From Magnetococcales bacterium (lineage in GTDB: Bacteria > Pseudomonadota > Magnetococcia > Magnetococcales > UBA8363): 55,916 bases of DNA. The stretch covers positions 14,179-70,094 of the forward strand of contig PEAK01000015.1 in assembly GCA_002753515.1 (NCBI GenBank), given 5' to 3'. The notes beneath the pieces are model-generated. The model saw only the letters and a program-made list of their open reading frames with translations, was not told the DNA's origin and searched no databases. Within the stretch, counting starts at the first letter, position 1; every line of letters begins with the position of its first letter. Positions 30,789-41,427 of the stretch are shown piece after piece. Both the position numbers and the translations under genes were made by a program.

Positions 30789-30861
30789 CCACGCCCGTAA
30801 CTTGCTCAAGCTGGCCCGGGCCGATCTCAAGGCCCTTACCGGCATGAGTAATACGTCATGA
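30775..30861 (+). pseudogene. Truncated HEPN toxin (28 codons left)
   Basis: ATG 30775 overlaps the MNT gene as intact MNT/HEPN operons do. It encodes MNDSDHARNLLKLARADL and about ten more residues, the typical first helix of HEPN proteins. Then TGA occurs at 30859, exactly where the opposite-strand HicB gene ends. The RNase motif (Rx4-6H) is missing. A recombination joint near 30850 probably removed the rest. Confidence 0.7.
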
Positions 30862-31071
30862 TTTGTAAGGGTCGGGAATATTCCACCCCTGCTCCCGAGC
30901 TACCTCTATCCAAGAGAGCATGGCCTCTTTGCCATTGGCGATGGCCTCTTCAAGAGTTTTACCATCGGACATACAACCGGGCAGATCGGGAAACTCAATC
31001 AAATAACCACCCCCTTCGTCCGCATTCAGGGGACGGATGGTGAAAGGATAGTCCACTTCAGCCATTTTCAT
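30856..31071 (-). CDS. HicB-family antitoxin-like protein without HicA
   Basis: The product is 71 residues. YLIEFPDLPGCMSDGKTLEE and EAIANGKEAMLSWIE form the compact HicB fold, and it ends with NIPDP as many HicB proteins do. It lies 10 bp after the stop of the GspE/PilB-type ATPase gene on the same strand. No HicA-like ORF is adjacent. Start ATG 31071 or 31065 is preferred to 31119, which overlaps the upstream gene. Confidence 0.75.
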   Translation of the reverse strand: MKMAEVDYPFTIRPLNADEGGGYLIEFPDLPGCMSDGKTLEEAIANGKEAMLSWIEVAREQGWNIPDPYKS

Positions 31072-31081
31072 TGTCCACCAA

Positions 31082-33367
31082 TCACTCCACAGCCACCCGG
31101 AATAGTTGAGAAAGATCAATCTGTCCCTTCAATACTTTCATCACCCCATCCTGAATCAAGGTACGCATCCCCTCCTCCATACCTATTTTGCGTATCTCCT
31201 CTGCTGTTCCCCGGTTGGCGATTCTTTCCGTCACCTGCTTGGAATTCACCAATAATTCGTGAATACCCGTACGCCCCTTGAAGCCCGTTTTGCTGCATTT
31301 CCCACAACCATTCGCTTGAAACAGGGTGGTCTCCTCACGCTTGCGTCCCAACTCATCCCAATACTGCTCACCATACAACCGTCGCAAACGATCCCACTCC
31401 GGTTCCTGCGGCTTATACCCCTGCTTGCACGCCGGACACAACGTCCGCACCAGGCGTTGCGCCAAAATACCCAACAAGGCATCGGCAAAATTGAGTGGAT
31501 CCAACCCCAAGTCTAACAAACGGATCACCGTTTCCGGTGCTGAGTTGGTGTGCAATGTCGAAAAAACCAAGTGTCCCGTCAACGAAGCCTCGATACCACT
31601 GTGAGCCGTCTCCTGGTCGCGCATTTCCCCGATCAAAATGACATCGGGATCGGCCCGCAAGAAAGCCCGCAATGCCGCAGCAAAATTAAAGCCGATCTTG
31701 TGATCAATCTGCACCTGCTGCAAACCCGGTTGGGTGATTTCCACCGGATCTTCCGCCGTCCATATTTTGCGCTCCGGGGTGTTGATCCGGCCAATCACCG
31801 AGTGCAACGTCGTCGTTTTTCCCGATCCCGTCGGTCCAACGACCAATAATATTCCCTGGGGCGTCAACATCAAGCGGTCTAACTCACGATAATTTCTTTC
31901 GGAAAGGTTTAAATTGTCAAACGATACCCCGCTCCCCGAGGCCAACACGCGCATGACAGCACTTTCCCCCATGACCGTGGGGATGGTGGCTACCCGCAAC
32001 TCCAAGGGTTTGTTGTTGACCTTGACCATGATTTTGCCGTCCTGGGGTTTGCGCCGTTCGGCAATATCCAGGCGGGCCATGATCTTGATACGAGACAACA
32101 CCGCCTTGATGTGAGTCGAGGGGATTTCCAAGGCTTGCCGGCAAATGCCATCGATGCGCAGACGCACCGCCGAAGGCGATTTCCCCTTTCCGGGTTCGAC
32201 GTGAATGTCGGAAGCCCCGGCGCGGGATGCGTCGATGATCAAACGGTTAACCAGTTGGATAACGGTACTTTCATTTTCGTTAATTTCCCCGGCATCCACC
32301 CCATCTTCCAACCGGTCCCCCTCCTCCACATCTTCCGATTCCAGTTTGCCCGCCAGTCCATGCAAAAAGGAGGAGACACCACCACCACCCAAATATTGCA
32401 GGATGTCTTCGGCAAACCCGACGCGAAAAATGTATTTTTTGGCTGGCAAGGCCCGTTGAATCTCCATTTGCCGGGCAAAGTCGGAAGGATCATCGATTAA
32501 TACCAACAATTCTTCATTCAATTCCCCCGCCAGCGGTACCCACAATTGCCGCCGCAAGTAAGACATGTTCAAATTTTTTAACAAATGTTTCGGCAACGTG
32601 ATATTGGGATCGTAACGCATGAATGGCACCTGATAATAGCCGGCCAGAGAAGCGGCGATCTGTTCCTGGGGAATTTTCTTTTCCTGCGCCAATAAGGAAC
32701 TCATAGTTACTTTTTCTTTTTTTGTCCGTTTTTGAAACTCCTCTATTTCCTCCTTTGTGATGAGTCCCCGTTTAATTAGAAGATCATAAGGACTATCTGT
32801 AGCCTCGAACTCTTCGTGAAATTTCTTCCCAAGGAGGCTGGCCAAATGGATCGCCATTTTCATATCGTCATCGGAAAACGCTTCGCCATTGACCTTGTTG
32901 ATCACCTGCAACACCCCCAGCAACGGGGCGGTATTTTTGATGGGAACCACCATCATGGACCGGGAGTGAAAACCGGAACGTTTGTCATACTGACTGTTGA
33001 AGGTCAGAGTTTTATGGATGGTACGTAACGATTCAGCATCATAGACGTTGTCGATGCGAATCGGAGTCCCGCTGACCGCAACATAGCCGGCGATAGAATT
33101 GGCGGACAGGGGCAGGCGTATTTCAAACAATTCCTGTCCAGTTTTGTATTTGGCGATGATCTCCTGACCATCCCGTGCATTTTGATAAACCGTCAACCGT
33201 TGGGCATCTAAAAATTTCAGCATGTTGTTTTCAAGTTCCGGCAACACATCGGCAAATGTTGGCGCGGAATTGAGGCTCTTCATGATCAGATTGAGAAGAT
33301 CTTTTCGGCTCTTGGACAAACTGTTGATCAGTTCGAGGACCTGCGGGTCTGGTGCGATCTGGTTCAT
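31082..33367 (-). CDS. GspE/PilB-type secretion ATPase with N-terminal GAF domain
   Basis: The product is 761 residues. An N-terminal GAF domain (about 30-185: FLDAQRLTVYQ, MMVVPIKN, GVLQVINK) is unusual for this family. A MshEN/T2SSE-N-like domain (about 190-340) and the ATPase core follow, with Walker A GPTGSGKTTT, Asp box TAEDPVE, Walker B DVILIGEMRD and His box TLHTNSA. The zinc tetracysteine is split as CPAC and CGKC. It powers pilus or type II secretion pseudopilus assembly at the inner membrane. No pilus genes are nearby; acpS follows upstream with a 4-bp overlap. The GAF domain may tie pilus extension to a small-molecule signal. Confidence 0.9.
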   Translation of the reverse strand: MNQIAPDPQVLELINSLSKSRKDLLNLIMKSLNSAPTFADVLPELENNMLKFLDAQRLTVYQNARDGQEIIAKYKTGQELFEIRLPLSANSIAGYVAVSGTPIRIDNVYDAESLRTIHKTLTFNSQYDKRSGFHSRSMMVVPIKNTAPLLGVLQVINKVNGEAFSDDDMKMAIHLASLLGKKFHEEFEATDSPYDLLIKRGLITKEEIEEFQKRTKKEKVTMSSLLAQEKKIPQEQIAASLAGYYQVPFMRYDPNITLPKHLLKNLNMSYLRRQLWVPLAGELNEELLVLIDDPSDFARQMEIQRALPAKKYIFRVGFAEDILQYLGGGGVSSFLHGLAGKLESEDVEEGDRLEDGVDAGEINENESTVIQLVNRLIIDASRAGASDIHVEPGKGKSPSAVRLRIDGICRQALEIPSTHIKAVLSRIKIMARLDIAERRKPQDGKIMVKVNNKPLELRVATIPTVMGESAVMRVLASGSGVSFDNLNLSERNYRELDRLMLTPQGILLVVGPTGSGKTTTLHSVIGRINTPERKIWTAEDPVEITQPGLQQVQIDHKIGFNFAAALRAFLRADPDVILIGEMRDQETAHSGIEASLTGHLVFSTLHTNSAPETVIRLLDLGLDPLNFADALLGILAQRLVRTLCPACKQGYKPQEPEWDRLRRLYGEQYWDELGRKREETTLFQANGCGKCSKTGFKGRTGIHELLVNSKQVTERIANRGTAEEIRKIGMEEGMRTLIQDGVMKVLKGQIDLSQLFRVAVE

Positions 33368-33762
33368 TGTGAACTCACTTGGTTTGTAGTTTCAATGATA
33401 ACGAAGGCAACGGCATACTCCGCTTCATCGCTCAAACTGAGATGGACGGAAACGTTACCCAGGGTGGCCAGGCGTTGTTCAGCACCTCCGGAACAGAGTA
33501 ATCCTGGACGCCCCCAGGGATCATGAATCACCTGAATATCGGTAAACCATATTCCCTGAGTCATGCCAGTCCCCAAGGCCTTGACAAAGGCTTCTTTGGC
33601 GGCGAAACGCTTGGCCAGACAGGCTATGACGTTGGCCTTGGTAGAACACGATTGAATCTCATCCGCCGTAAAAATTTTTTGCAGGAAACGCTCACCAAAA
33701 CGTTCGACGCTTTGGGCCAATCGCGCCATTTTGACGATATCGCTACCGACGCCGACGATCAT
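33364..33762 (-). CDS. acpS: Holo-[acyl-carrier-protein] synthase
   Basis: The product is 132 residues, the usual size. [12 protein letters not shown] gives the metal-binding Asp and [15 protein letters not shown] the catalytic Lys/Glu block. It transfers 4'-phosphopantetheine from CoA to apo-ACP. It overlaps pdxJ upstream and the ATPase gene downstream by 4 bases each, so it is translationally coupled. The pdxJ-acpS order is conserved in many proteobacteria. Confidence 0.96.
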   Translation of the reverse strand: MIVGVGSDIVKMARLAQSVERFGERFLQKIFTADEIQSCSTKANVIACLAKRFAAKEAFVKALGTGMTQGIWFTDIQVIHDPWGRPGLLCSGGAEQRLATLGNVSVHLSLSDEAEYAVAFVIIETTNQVSSQ

Positions 33763-34496
33763 GCAGCGCGATTCCTGAAACCGGTAACCATAAGATTCTT
33801 CATGGTCCCAACGGCCTCGAATACGCCCGTAAAAACGGCTCGGGAGACGATGGCATGGCCGATATTCAACTCGCCGATCGGGGAAATGGCTGCAACATCC
33901 ACAACATTATGGTAATGCAGGCCATGCCCGGCGTGAACCCGCAATCCCAAACCGTGAGCCAGTTGCGCAGCCTCTTGCAAAGCAACCCGTTCCCGGAGTT
34001 GGTTTTCTTTTCCTTTGGCTTCAGCATAACGACCGGTGTGCAATTCAACCACCCGCGCTCCAGTCATTGCGGCTGCCCGAATCTGTTGTTCCTCAGGATC
34101 AATGAACAATGACACTTCAATACCAGCCTGCAGCAAAACGGGAACCACCTCATTGATCCTGGTTTGCAGACCACAAACGTCCAATCCCCCTTCGGTCGTT
34201 ATTTCCTCGCGCTTTTCCGGTACCAGACAACAATCGGCTGGAGGATGGGCCAAAGCCCAGGCCACCATGGCCGGGGTGACCGCCATTTCCAGGTTGATTC
34301 GGGTTTGCGCCCTTGCCAACAGGGCGATGACATCGTGTTCCTGGATATGCCGGCGATCTTCACGCAGATGCACGGTGATCGAATCGGCCCCGGCACGTTC
34401 CGCCTCCAGCGCCCAGGCAACCGGGTCCGGATACCGTTCCCCACGCGCCTGGCGCAAGGTGGCGACATGGTCGCAATTAACCCCGAGTTTTATCAT
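33759..34496 (-). CDS. pdxJ: Pyridoxine 5'-phosphate synthase PdxJ
   Basis: The 245-residue TIM-barrel enzyme condenses 3-amino-2-oxopropyl phosphate with deoxyxylulose phosphate, the last ring-forming step of DXP-dependent vitamin B6 synthesis. Typical blocks: [48 protein letters not shown] and [14 protein letters not shown]. Full length. It is sandwiched between the AsmA-like gene (4-bp overlap) and acpS. Confidence 0.97.
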   Translation of the reverse strand: MIKLGVNCDHVATLRQARGERYPDPVAWALEAERAGADSITVHLREDRRHIQEHDVIALLARAQTRINLEMAVTPAMVAWALAHPPADCCLVPEKREEITTEGGLDVCGLQTRINEVVPVLLQAGIEVSLFIDPEEQQIRAAAMTGARVVELHTGRYAEAKGKENQLRERVALQEAAQLAHGLGLRVHAGHGLHYHNVVDVAAISPIGELNIGHAIVSRAVFTGVFEAVGTMKNLMVTGFRNRAA

Positions 34497-37400
34497 GGTT
34501 GTGATTTCCCCCTTCCTGTCTTTTTCCCTTCCCCTTCAGCATTTTCGGGGGGGGGGTCCGGTGTTATCAGCAAATCCCGCACCAAACCGGGAACAATACT
34601 CGCTACCGGGCGAATGGTAACCTTGGGTTCGTCCATGGTTCCCCCGATGTCAAACAATGTTTCCACCAGGGCCTTGCGATCCCCGGCAACCAGGGTGCCT
34701 AACAATGGGACGGAACTGACCAGTTTATCCAAAGTTTGAATCGGGCGGATGCCGAGCAACAGGTGCAACCGCTTCCTGGGAAAATCAACCGATCCCGACA
34801 ATACCATTTTCATGGACGGTCCCTCCAGAAGCAATTCGTCCAGATTGGCAACGCTTCTTTTCAGTGTTACCCGGCCTGTGATCTGATCATAGTGATAACC
34901 AGCCGCAGTCAAGTCGGGTCGATCCATGACCACCAGGTTGGGTAATTCCGTGATGGAAAACAATCCCAAAATCTGCGACAAAACACCCAGACGGTTGACA
35001 GTTCCAGATTGCAACTTGAGCTTGGCATTACCGGTCAAATTATGTTTCAACTTGGCCCCGGGTGGCAAGAATCCATCCAATGATACATCCACCGTACCTT
35101 GCCCCCCATGCATGAAGCTCTCCTGAAAATCCATGCCGCGAAAGAGTAAACCTGCATCTTTGCTTTGCAGGTGGAGGTTGCCACGGTAAGGTCCCGACCC
35201 CAACTTGACCGGCCAATGAAGCTCTCCCTTCACGAATTGCTCCGAGTTGTTCAATAACCCTTTCAAGGAGTGCAAAATGATGTGCTTATTGTCGAGGGTT
35301 ATCCGGGTGTCCAATTGTTCCCCCTGAACCTGATTGGCCATAATAAACTTGGCCGCCTGCAAACCAATCGCAACCTTGGGCCAGGGCGTCTCTGATTTTT
35401 TGACTGGAAGCGTCCCGGGGGAATCGGGATCATCCTTGGTAAAGAAAGGGGCCAAGTTTAAATGGTTAAGCCGTCCATCGACCTGCCAATTATCAGGTTC
35501 GCCGGCACGTTTGGGATAATGGGATATGTTGAGCGTGCCCCGATTGTCGTCCAGGCGAAAGCGTGTGAGATGAATCGTGCCATCGCCACGTCGCAATTGC
35601 CATTTCCCCCCTCCCGCACAGGAAAGATTGCCCAACTCCACCTGCATCGTTGCAATGTCCAAGTCCCCATGCCAATCGCTTTTCCCCTCCAGCGTAACCA
35701 CACCGGGTTGCCCCTTGGCTTTGCGCCAGCCCAATCCCCCTTGGATATCAAGGGAATCGGCCTGAAATTTTGAGGAGATGTTCCATTTCTCAACGCCCCC
35801 TTGACGTTTAAAATCCAGCGACCAACCCACATCCCCCTGAAGCGATCCCTCCTCACCCAAAAGCGGGGCAAACCAGGATCGCAACTCCTCCTCTTTCATG
35901 GAAGTGGTCAATCGTCCTTGAAGGCTGGATTTTTTTGCATCACGATACTGTTTGGCTTCGGTGGTCAGGGTCATGGATTTGTTGTTCATCATCCCCGAAT
36001 CCAGCGCCAGGGTAATTCTGTAAGGATCAATATCCAGGCGACCTTTGCCCTGTTCCACCGGAGTATCCAAAAAGGGGGGATGCAAACGCACCTGGTCAAA
36101 GTTCAAGGAACCGGCGAACCAGGTATTCTTGATATCCTGCAACGGCAATAACAAACTTAAATGGACGTTCCCCTGACCGTTGATCCGACTCCCCTGTAAC
36201 CCGGCCCCTTTGTCCCATTGCACGGCACGACTGGCCACCACCTCTTTCCAAACCCAGTCAAGATCCGCCTTGGGAATGTGGGATTCCACCGCGACCATGG
36301 GATCGTGAACCATGTCGGCGATAGCCACATGGCCAAGAACCCCGGTGCTTTTGCCAAACACCCCCTGGGAAACCTTGATGGTGATCCCCAAACGATCTAC
36401 CGCCACCTTGGCGTGCGCCTGTGTCAGATCCGGCATTCCGGGAAAATAGGTCAAGCCGATCCCACGCACATCACCTTCAATGGTAAATAATGTTTCCGGT
36501 TCCTTTTTGCCCGGAGGAATGGCAAACGGTATGTCGGCGATGGGGCCTTTGATGCGCACCTTGGCCGATTCCACGTGACCGCCATGCAACGCGGTTTCGA
36601 GCCATTTAACCAGACCAGGACTCATGATATGCGCCGGATAATAGACTTTGGCCCGATCAGTGGGCACCCCTTTGGCCGTGGCGTGTAAATCCATGGCCGC
36701 TTTCTCCCCCCCCAGTCCCGTCAATTTCAGGGAGCCTTCCCCACGACCATCCACATTGTGTACTTGAAACCGGTCAACCCGAATGTCCCATAATGTACGA
36801 TCCTTAAGGAGGGAACCTTGGGCACTTAACTCCTTGATGGGTAATGGCCAACGAAACAGATCGGGTAATTCCAGATTGCTCGCCCCTGTCTTCAGACGCC
36901 ATCGGGCGTGAAATCTTTCTTTGCCGACATACCAATGATAAACCATGTCCAATGTGATCGGGGCGGTGAAATGACCCAGGGGGGGAGCCGTTCCCACGTA
37001 GGGACTGAGCGCTGGCAAGGTCAGGGCGGACATCGTCACCTTGCCCGACCAGGTCCCTTCTCGATTAGCCAGGGCGATCAGATGCACATCCCCGGCACCG
37101 TCCAGGGAACCTTCCAGGCGTAAGCGCACCACCTTCTCGGGCTCAAAAAACAGGGATAATTGGACGTTGTCCATACGCATCGGTCGCCGCTGTTCCGCCG
37201 GAATGCCGGTCCCCTCATCAACCCAGGTGACCGATGCCTGGCTTATGGCGACATGCTGCACCGGCAAAAAAAGGCGGGAAGTTTTTGGTTGTGTTTGGGG
37301 TCGGCGTTCCAACAACCATTCCAGCGGATGTTCCCCTAAATACAACTTCCCGTCTCGATCGCGCCGTACCAACAAAGCGGGGCCCTCCAGGACAACACTC

Positions 37401-37786
37401 AAGGCTGGCCAACCTTTCAGCCATTGTTGCGGGGAAAAACGCAATTGCACCGCTTCGGCTTGCAAAACGGTATCATCCTGCTCAGGGGTGGAGACCCGAA
37501 TATTTTTTCCTTCTAAAATTAACGAAAGCCCTGGGTAAAAAATCAATTCCTCCAGATGAAAATGCAGCCCCGTCTGCTCCATCAAATAATGGGAAACCGT
37601 CGGAATATGGGGTGCTAGGTTGGGGGGAAACCAAACCAGCCAAAACAGCCCCAGTACCGGCAGGGATAGAACAAGAACGAACACAATAACCAGCCAGCGA
37701 AATACCCGTGACCACAAACGCTTCTTCCCAGGCTTTCGGGCCGGGGGTGCCTGCGGACTCTGAGAAGGGTCTGGCTGCTGGGACAT
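34493..37786 (-). CDS. AsmA/YhdP-like inner-membrane protein (DUF3971/AsmA C-terminal)
   Basis: The product is 1097 residues from ATG 37786 with AGGG upstream; a 37858 start would add 24 residues with no SD. A short cytosolic head is followed by one membrane helix (about 26-50) and a long periplasmic beta-rich body. The C-terminal block [20 protein letters not shown] with [11 protein letters not shown] and [16 protein letters not shown] is the AsmA-like C-terminal domain. YhdP, TamB and AsmA relatives form bridge-like conduits for phospholipid transport to the outer membrane; this role is assumed from the family. Upstream of pdxJ in the same operon; glnE is divergent. Confidence 0.85.
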   Translation of the reverse strand: MSQQPDPSQSPQAPPARKPGKKRLWSRVFRWLVIVFVLVLSLPVLGLFWLVWFPPNLAPHIPTVSHYLMEQTGLHFHLEELIFYPGLSLILEGKNIRVSTPEQDDTVLQAEAVQLRFSPQQWLKGWPALSVVLEGPALLVRRDRDGKLYLGEHPLEWLLERRPQTQPKTSRLFLPVQHVAISQASVTWVDEGTGIPAEQRRPMRMDNVQLSLFFEPEKVVRLRLEGSLDGAGDVHLIALANREGTWSGKVTMSALTLPALSPYVGTAPPLGHFTAPITLDMVYHWYVGKERFHARWRLKTGASNLELPDLFRWPLPIKELSAQGSLLKDRTLWDIRVDRFQVHNVDGRGEGSLKLTGLGGEKAAMDLHATAKGVPTDRAKVYYPAHIMSPGLVKWLETALHGGHVESAKVRIKGPIADIPFAIPPGKKEPETLFTIEGDVRGIGLTYFPGMPDLTQAHAKVAVDRLGITIKVSQGVFGKSTGVLGHVAIADMVHDPMVAVESHIPKADLDWVWKEVVASRAVQWDKGAGLQGSRINGQGNVHLSLLLPLQDIKNTWFAGSLNFDQVRLHPPFLDTPVEQGKGRLDIDPYRITLALDSGMMNNKSMTLTTEAKQYRDAKKSSLQGRLTTSMKEEELRSWFAPLLGEEGSLQGDVGWSLDFKRQGGVEKWNISSKFQADSLDIQGGLGWRKAKGQPGVVTLEGKSDWHGDLDIATMQVELGNLSCAGGGKWQLRRGDGTIHLTRFRLDDNRGTLNISHYPKRAGEPDNWQVDGRLNHLNLAPFFTKDDPDSPGTLPVKKSETPWPKVAIGLQAAKFIMANQVQGEQLDTRITLDNKHIILHSLKGLLNNSEQFVKGELHWPVKLGSGPYRGNLHLQSKDAGLLFRGMDFQESFMHGGQGTVDVSLDGFLPPGAKLKHNLTGNAKLKLQSGTVNRLGVLSQILGLFSITELPNLVVMDRPDLTAAGYHYDQITGRVTLKRSVANLDELLLEGPSMKMVLSGSVDFPRKRLHLLLGIRPIQTLDKLVSSVPLLGTLVAGDRKALVETLFDIGGTMDEPKVTIRPVASIVPGLVRDLLITPDPPPENAEGEGKKTGRGKSQP

Positions 37787-37926
37787 GGGGAAATACCCTG
37801 GTGGCCTGTAAGATGGACTGCACTTCCCTGGTGAAATCGTTCGTTTTGGCGCTGGCATTTCGACGCCCCGCCAGGGATAATCTTAAGCCAAGCGGTCACT
37901 CTCTTCCAGAAAGGTACTTAAAACCC

Positions 37927-40900
37927 ATGGATGTCTGGCAACATTTGGCTCAAATTCTGGATCTGCACGCAACTCAGGTCACCTCGTTGCAAGAGGAGAC
38001 CGCTTCGACAGCAGAACCACAACGGGTTATCCATTGGCTCCAGGATTATTACCATACGCCCCAAGATTTCTCAAACCACCAAGCCAATCGACGCTTATGG
38101 CCATGGCTTCGTCCAGCCAACCATTCCCGGGGTTTGATCACTCTCCTTGGCAATAGCCCGTTTCTGGCACAACTCATCAAAAGGTGGCCTGAATTTCTTG
38201 ATCAAGCGCCAACACCCGGCTCCCCCACCATACCCTCCCCTGAAGAATTAACCCGGGGCATTCTCGCAACCCACTCCTGGGACGATGCGGCAGCTTTCTT
38301 GAGGAAAAACAAGCAGAAAGCCTATTTTTACATAGGATTTAATGATTTAACCGGCCTCTCCTCCCTGGAGCAGACGGTCCATGCCCTGTCTGATCTGGGG
38401 CAAGCCTCCCTGGAAGCTGGATACCGTTGGTTGGATCATCAGGCCTCCCAGCGCCATGGTCCCCCCATGATCGATTTGGGCCAGGGGCCGCAACGTTGCC
38501 GCTTTTGCATTTTGGGCATGGGCAAACTGGGGGCCCGAGAACTCAATTTTTCCTCTGATGTCGACCTGATCTACCTCTACGACGACGATCACGGCCAGAC
38601 AGCCGGTCCCACATCCCTGGCCATCAAAAGCTACTATAACCGATTGGGAAAAGATTTGATCCGTTTGTTAAGCCAGCCAACGGAGGATGGCATCGTATTT
38701 CGCCTTGATTTACGCTTGCGCCCCGAGGGGGAAAGTGGCGATCTGGCCGTGTCGCGACGTTCGGCGGAAATCTATTACGAATCCTGGGGGCAGACCTGGG
38801 AGCGTTCGGCAATGATCAAAGCCCGACCCGTTGCCGGCGACCTGGATCTGGGAGCGGAATTCTTAAAAAACATCGAACCGTTTGTCTTTCGCCGCTATCT
38901 TGATTTCACTGCGCTCGACGCCATTCGGCAGATGAAACAAAAAATTGATCGCAAGATCGCCAGCGCCGCCGATACTACCCGCAATTGCAAATTGGGCTAC
39001 GGTGGGATTCGCGAAATTGAATTTTTTGTGCAAAGCCAACAATTGATACATGGGGGCAAAAAACCTCAACTGCGTCATCGGGAAACCTTGACCAGTCTCA
39101 AGGAACTTGCAGCTTTGGGATTGTTGACGCCTGATACGGTACAAACACTGGAACGGGCCTACCTGTTTTTGCGAACCTTGGAACATCGCCTACAGATTGA
39201 ATGGGAACGACAGACCCACTCACTGCCGGAAGACGGCGAACAGTATACCAAGGTGGCCAAGCGGATGGGATTAACCAATGCCACAGAACTGAAAGAACGT
39301 TATGCCCAGATTACCCGGCAGGTTCATACCATCTACGACAGCCTGTTTTTTGAAGGCAAATCCGAGGTTGAAGGCCAGGCGGATGGTTTGGCGTTGCAAC
39401 TCTTGCAATGCAACCTGAAAGATCCGGCAGCGGCGTCCCTGGTGACATCGTGTGGTTTTGCACCTCCCGAATCGGCTTTGTCGTGTCTGAGTACCTTGCG
39501 CGATGGACCACGCGGGGTCGCCCTGACGGAACATGATCGCTTGTGGTATGGACGGGTGGCTTTGACGTTGCTTCAGGGTATCCTCAACGCCCCGGACCCC
39601 AACCTGGCGTTGCACCACATGGGCGATTTCCTTAAAAGTCTGGGACATCGGGTCAGCTATCTGGCCATGTTGTACGAAAACAGGGCGTTGCTGGAGTTGT
39701 TGCTGCGTCTCTTTGGCACATCATCCTTACTATCGCACTTTTTGGTGCAAAATCCCTACCTACTCGATGCGTTGGTCGGTGCCGATTTCATCGAAGGGTG
39801 TCTGGACAAAAACGCCTTGGGCCTGAGCCTGGCCAAACGCCTGGAAACCATTGAGAACACCGAAGATCGTTTTGATGCCATACGCATCTTTAAAAATACG
39901 GAAATGTTGCGCATCGGTATACGTGATCTCTCTGGTTTGGCCGATTGTGCCGAAGTGATGGGACGCATTTCCATTCTCGCCGAAGTCATCCTGCAACAAA
40001 TATTGCAGGATGCCATGACGGAGCTGACCAGTCGGCATGGTGTACCGCAATGCGTTATGGATGGCGTTAAAAAACCGGTACCCTTCGCAATCCTCGCCAT
40101 GGGAAAACTTGGGGGGCGGGAGTTGAATTATGCCTCGGATTTAGATTTGATATTTATCCATGGCGGTGAAGGGGAATTGTTGGGGACCGATGGTCATAAC
40201 GCACTGTCCAACGCCATGTTTTTCGCCAGACTGGGACAAAAGATTATTTCGCATGTGACCACACTGACCCGTCACGGTCTGCTATACGAACTGGACATGC
40301 GTCTGCGCCCTTCTGGACAATCCGGGCCTCTGGTGACCTCTCTGGAATCCTTTATCCACTACCACCAGCACGAATCCTGGTTGTGGGAACACCAAGCCTT
40401 GATTCGGGCACGCTTTGTAGCGGGGGATGCCGTCTTGGGGGGGCGGATTCAAGAGGTTGTGCGTACCGTGGTATTGCGCTCCCGGGAACCCTCTCAAGTT
40501 TTTGAAGAAGTCGGACACATGCGCCTGCGTATCTATAACGAAAAAAAGCCATCCAAGGGTACCCTCGACTTGAAACAAAGCCTGGGTGGTGTTGTGGATA
40601 TTGAATTTTTGGTGCAAGCTCTTATTTTAATTCATGGTGCCAAACATCCAGAAATTTTGCAGCACCATTGTGGCCGGGCATTGCACGCTTTGGATAAAGC
40701 AGGTTTGTTGCCGGAACAAACGGGAATCACCCTTCAGGAAGCCTATGATTTTTACCGTCTGGTGGAAAATCGCCTGCGTCTGTTACACAACCGCTCGGAA
40801 AACCTCATCCCCAATCAGGTGCTTGAGCAAAATCGCCTTGCCAGGTTGTGTCAACTTAATAGTGGGGCGGAATTGATTGACCATCTTTACCGGCATATGA

Positions 40901-40962
40901 AGCGGGTGGACCGGATCGTCTCTGAATATTGGAAAGGACGCCCAGCTTGGGATGGTCAGTAA
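37927..40962 (+). CDS. glnE: Bifunctional glutamine synthetase adenylyltransferase/deadenylase
   Basis: The product is 1011 residues from ATG 37927; the frame extends to 37708 but that part lies in the divergent AsmA gene and promoter region. Two nucleotidyltransferase domains each carry G-MGKLG-RELN with a DLD/DVD metal site: SSDVDLIYLYDDD near residue 210 (deadenylase) and ASDLDLIFIH near 740 (adenylyltransferase), each followed by a helical PII-responsive domain. It controls GlnA activity in response to nitrogen state through PII. Stand-alone gene, convergent with the phd/relE remnant. Confidence 0.96.
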   Translation: MDVWQHLAQILDLHATQVTSLQEETASTAEPQRVIHWLQDYYHTPQDFSNHQANRRLWPWLRPANHSRGLITLLGNSPFLAQLIKRWPEFLDQAPTPGSPTIPSPEELTRGILATHSWDDAAAFLRKNKQKAYFYIGFNDLTGLSSLEQTVHALSDLGQASLEAGYRWLDHQASQRHGPPMIDLGQGPQRCRFCILGMGKLGARELNFSSDVDLIYLYDDDHGQTAGPTSLAIKSYYNRLGKDLIRLLSQPTEDGIVFRLDLRLRPEGESGDLAVSRRSAEIYYESWGQTWERSAMIKARPVAGDLDLGAEFLKNIEPFVFRRYLDFTALDAIRQMKQKIDRKIASAADTTRNCKLGYGGIREIEFFVQSQQLIHGGKKPQLRHRETLTSLKELAALGLLTPDTVQTLERAYLFLRTLEHRLQIEWERQTHSLPEDGEQYTKVAKRMGLTNATELKERYAQITRQVHTIYDSLFFEGKSEVEGQADGLALQLLQCNLKDPAAASLVTSCGFAPPESALSCLSTLRDGPRGVALTEHDRLWYGRVALTLLQGILNAPDPNLALHHMGDFLKSLGHRVSYLAMLYENRALLELLLRLFGTSSLLSHFLVQNPYLLDALVGADFIEGCLDKNALGLSLAKRLETIENTEDRFDAIRIFKNTEMLRIGIRDLSGLADCAEVMGRISILAEVILQQILQDAMTELTSRHGVPQCVMDGVKKPVPFAILAMGKLGGRELNYASDLDLIFIHGGEGELLGTDGHNALSNAMFFARLGQKIISHVTTLTRHGLLYELDMRLRPSGQSGPLVTSLESFIHYHQHESWLWEHQALIRARFVAGDAVLGGRIQEVVRTVVLRSREPSQVFEEVGHMRLRIYNEKKPSKGTLDLKQSLGGVVDIEFLVQALILIHGAKHPEILQHHCGRALHALDKAGLLPEQTGITLQEAYDFYRLVENRLRLLHNRSENLIPNQVLEQNRLARLCQLNSGAELIDHLYRHMKRVDRIVSEYWKGRPAWDGQ

Positions 40963-40963
40963 A

Positions 40964-41023
40964 TTATTTAATAATCTTAATTTTTTTGTCTATGCTCCTG
41001 GTCAGTAACACTTCAAAACTCAT
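40964..41023 (-). pseudogene. Truncated RelE/ParE toxin remnant (19 codons)
   Basis: ATG 41023 lies 5 bases after the Phd antitoxin stop, as in intact phd-relE operons. It encodes MSFEVLLTRSIDKKIKIIK, the first strand and start of helix 1 of RelE/ParE toxins, then TAA at 40964. It ends 1 base from the glnE stop, so the rest of the toxin was lost by deletion next to glnE. Confidence 0.6.
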
Positions 41024-41028
41024 GAAGG

Positions 41029-41292
41029 TCACGCTTTGCGCAATTGGTTGACAATCTCCATGGCGGGCATCACCTCTCCCTGCTCGATTTCCCAGTTGCC
41101 CATAGCCAGAAGTTTCAGGAATGCCAGGGTCTCCTGAGTTTCTTTATAAGTGTCGATACCCTGCAACACCGCTTTGGCCTCACCATGAAGGGTGATGATC
41201 ACCGGGTCGTTACCCTTGGCCAAACCGCGAACGATTTCGGGGGCGTGGGCTTTCAGATAGCTGATGGGTATCACCTGCTCGGACAATTTCAC
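41029..41292 (-). CDS. Phd/YefM-family antitoxin
   Basis: The product is 87 residues. The N-terminal Phd fold is clear: IPISYLKAHAPEIVRGLAK and NDPVIITLHGEAKAVL. A helical, toxin-binding tail follows (TLAFLKLLAMGNWEIEQGE). GGAG lies upstream of ATG 41292. Phd proteins bind their own operator and neutralise RelE/Doc-type toxins. Here the toxin gene is only a 19-codon stub, so the antitoxin is orphaned; it may still repress its own promoter. Confidence 0.85.
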   Translation of the reverse strand: MKLSEQVIPISYLKAHAPEIVRGLAKGNDPVIITLHGEAKAVLQGIDTYKETQETLAFLKLLAMGNWEIEQGEVMPAMEIVNQLRKA

Positions 41293-41346
41293 AACCTGAT
41301 CTCCTTTCCGACAAAGGTAGGTTATTTATTGACCTGATAAAGGATA

Positions 41347-41360
41347 ATTCCGGTCGGAAT
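41347..41360. promoter_or_regulatory. Possible Phd operator palindrome
   Basis: ATTCCGGTCGGAAT is a palindrome with 6-bp arms and a 2-base centre, 55 bp upstream of the antitoxin start. Autoregulation is usual for Phd-type antitoxins; assignment to this protein is inferred from position only. Confidence 0.3.
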
Positions 41361-41427
41361 ACCGCATGGTCGTAAGTGTTGGTGAAGGGGTACCCAGCTC
41401 AAGATTTCAGGCCCCATCATTAAGATA

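Noticed and set aside
37708-37926. N-terminal extension of GlnE
   Set aside because: It overlaps the divergent AsmA-like gene start, has no GlnE similarity, and ATG 37927 gives a normal-length protein.
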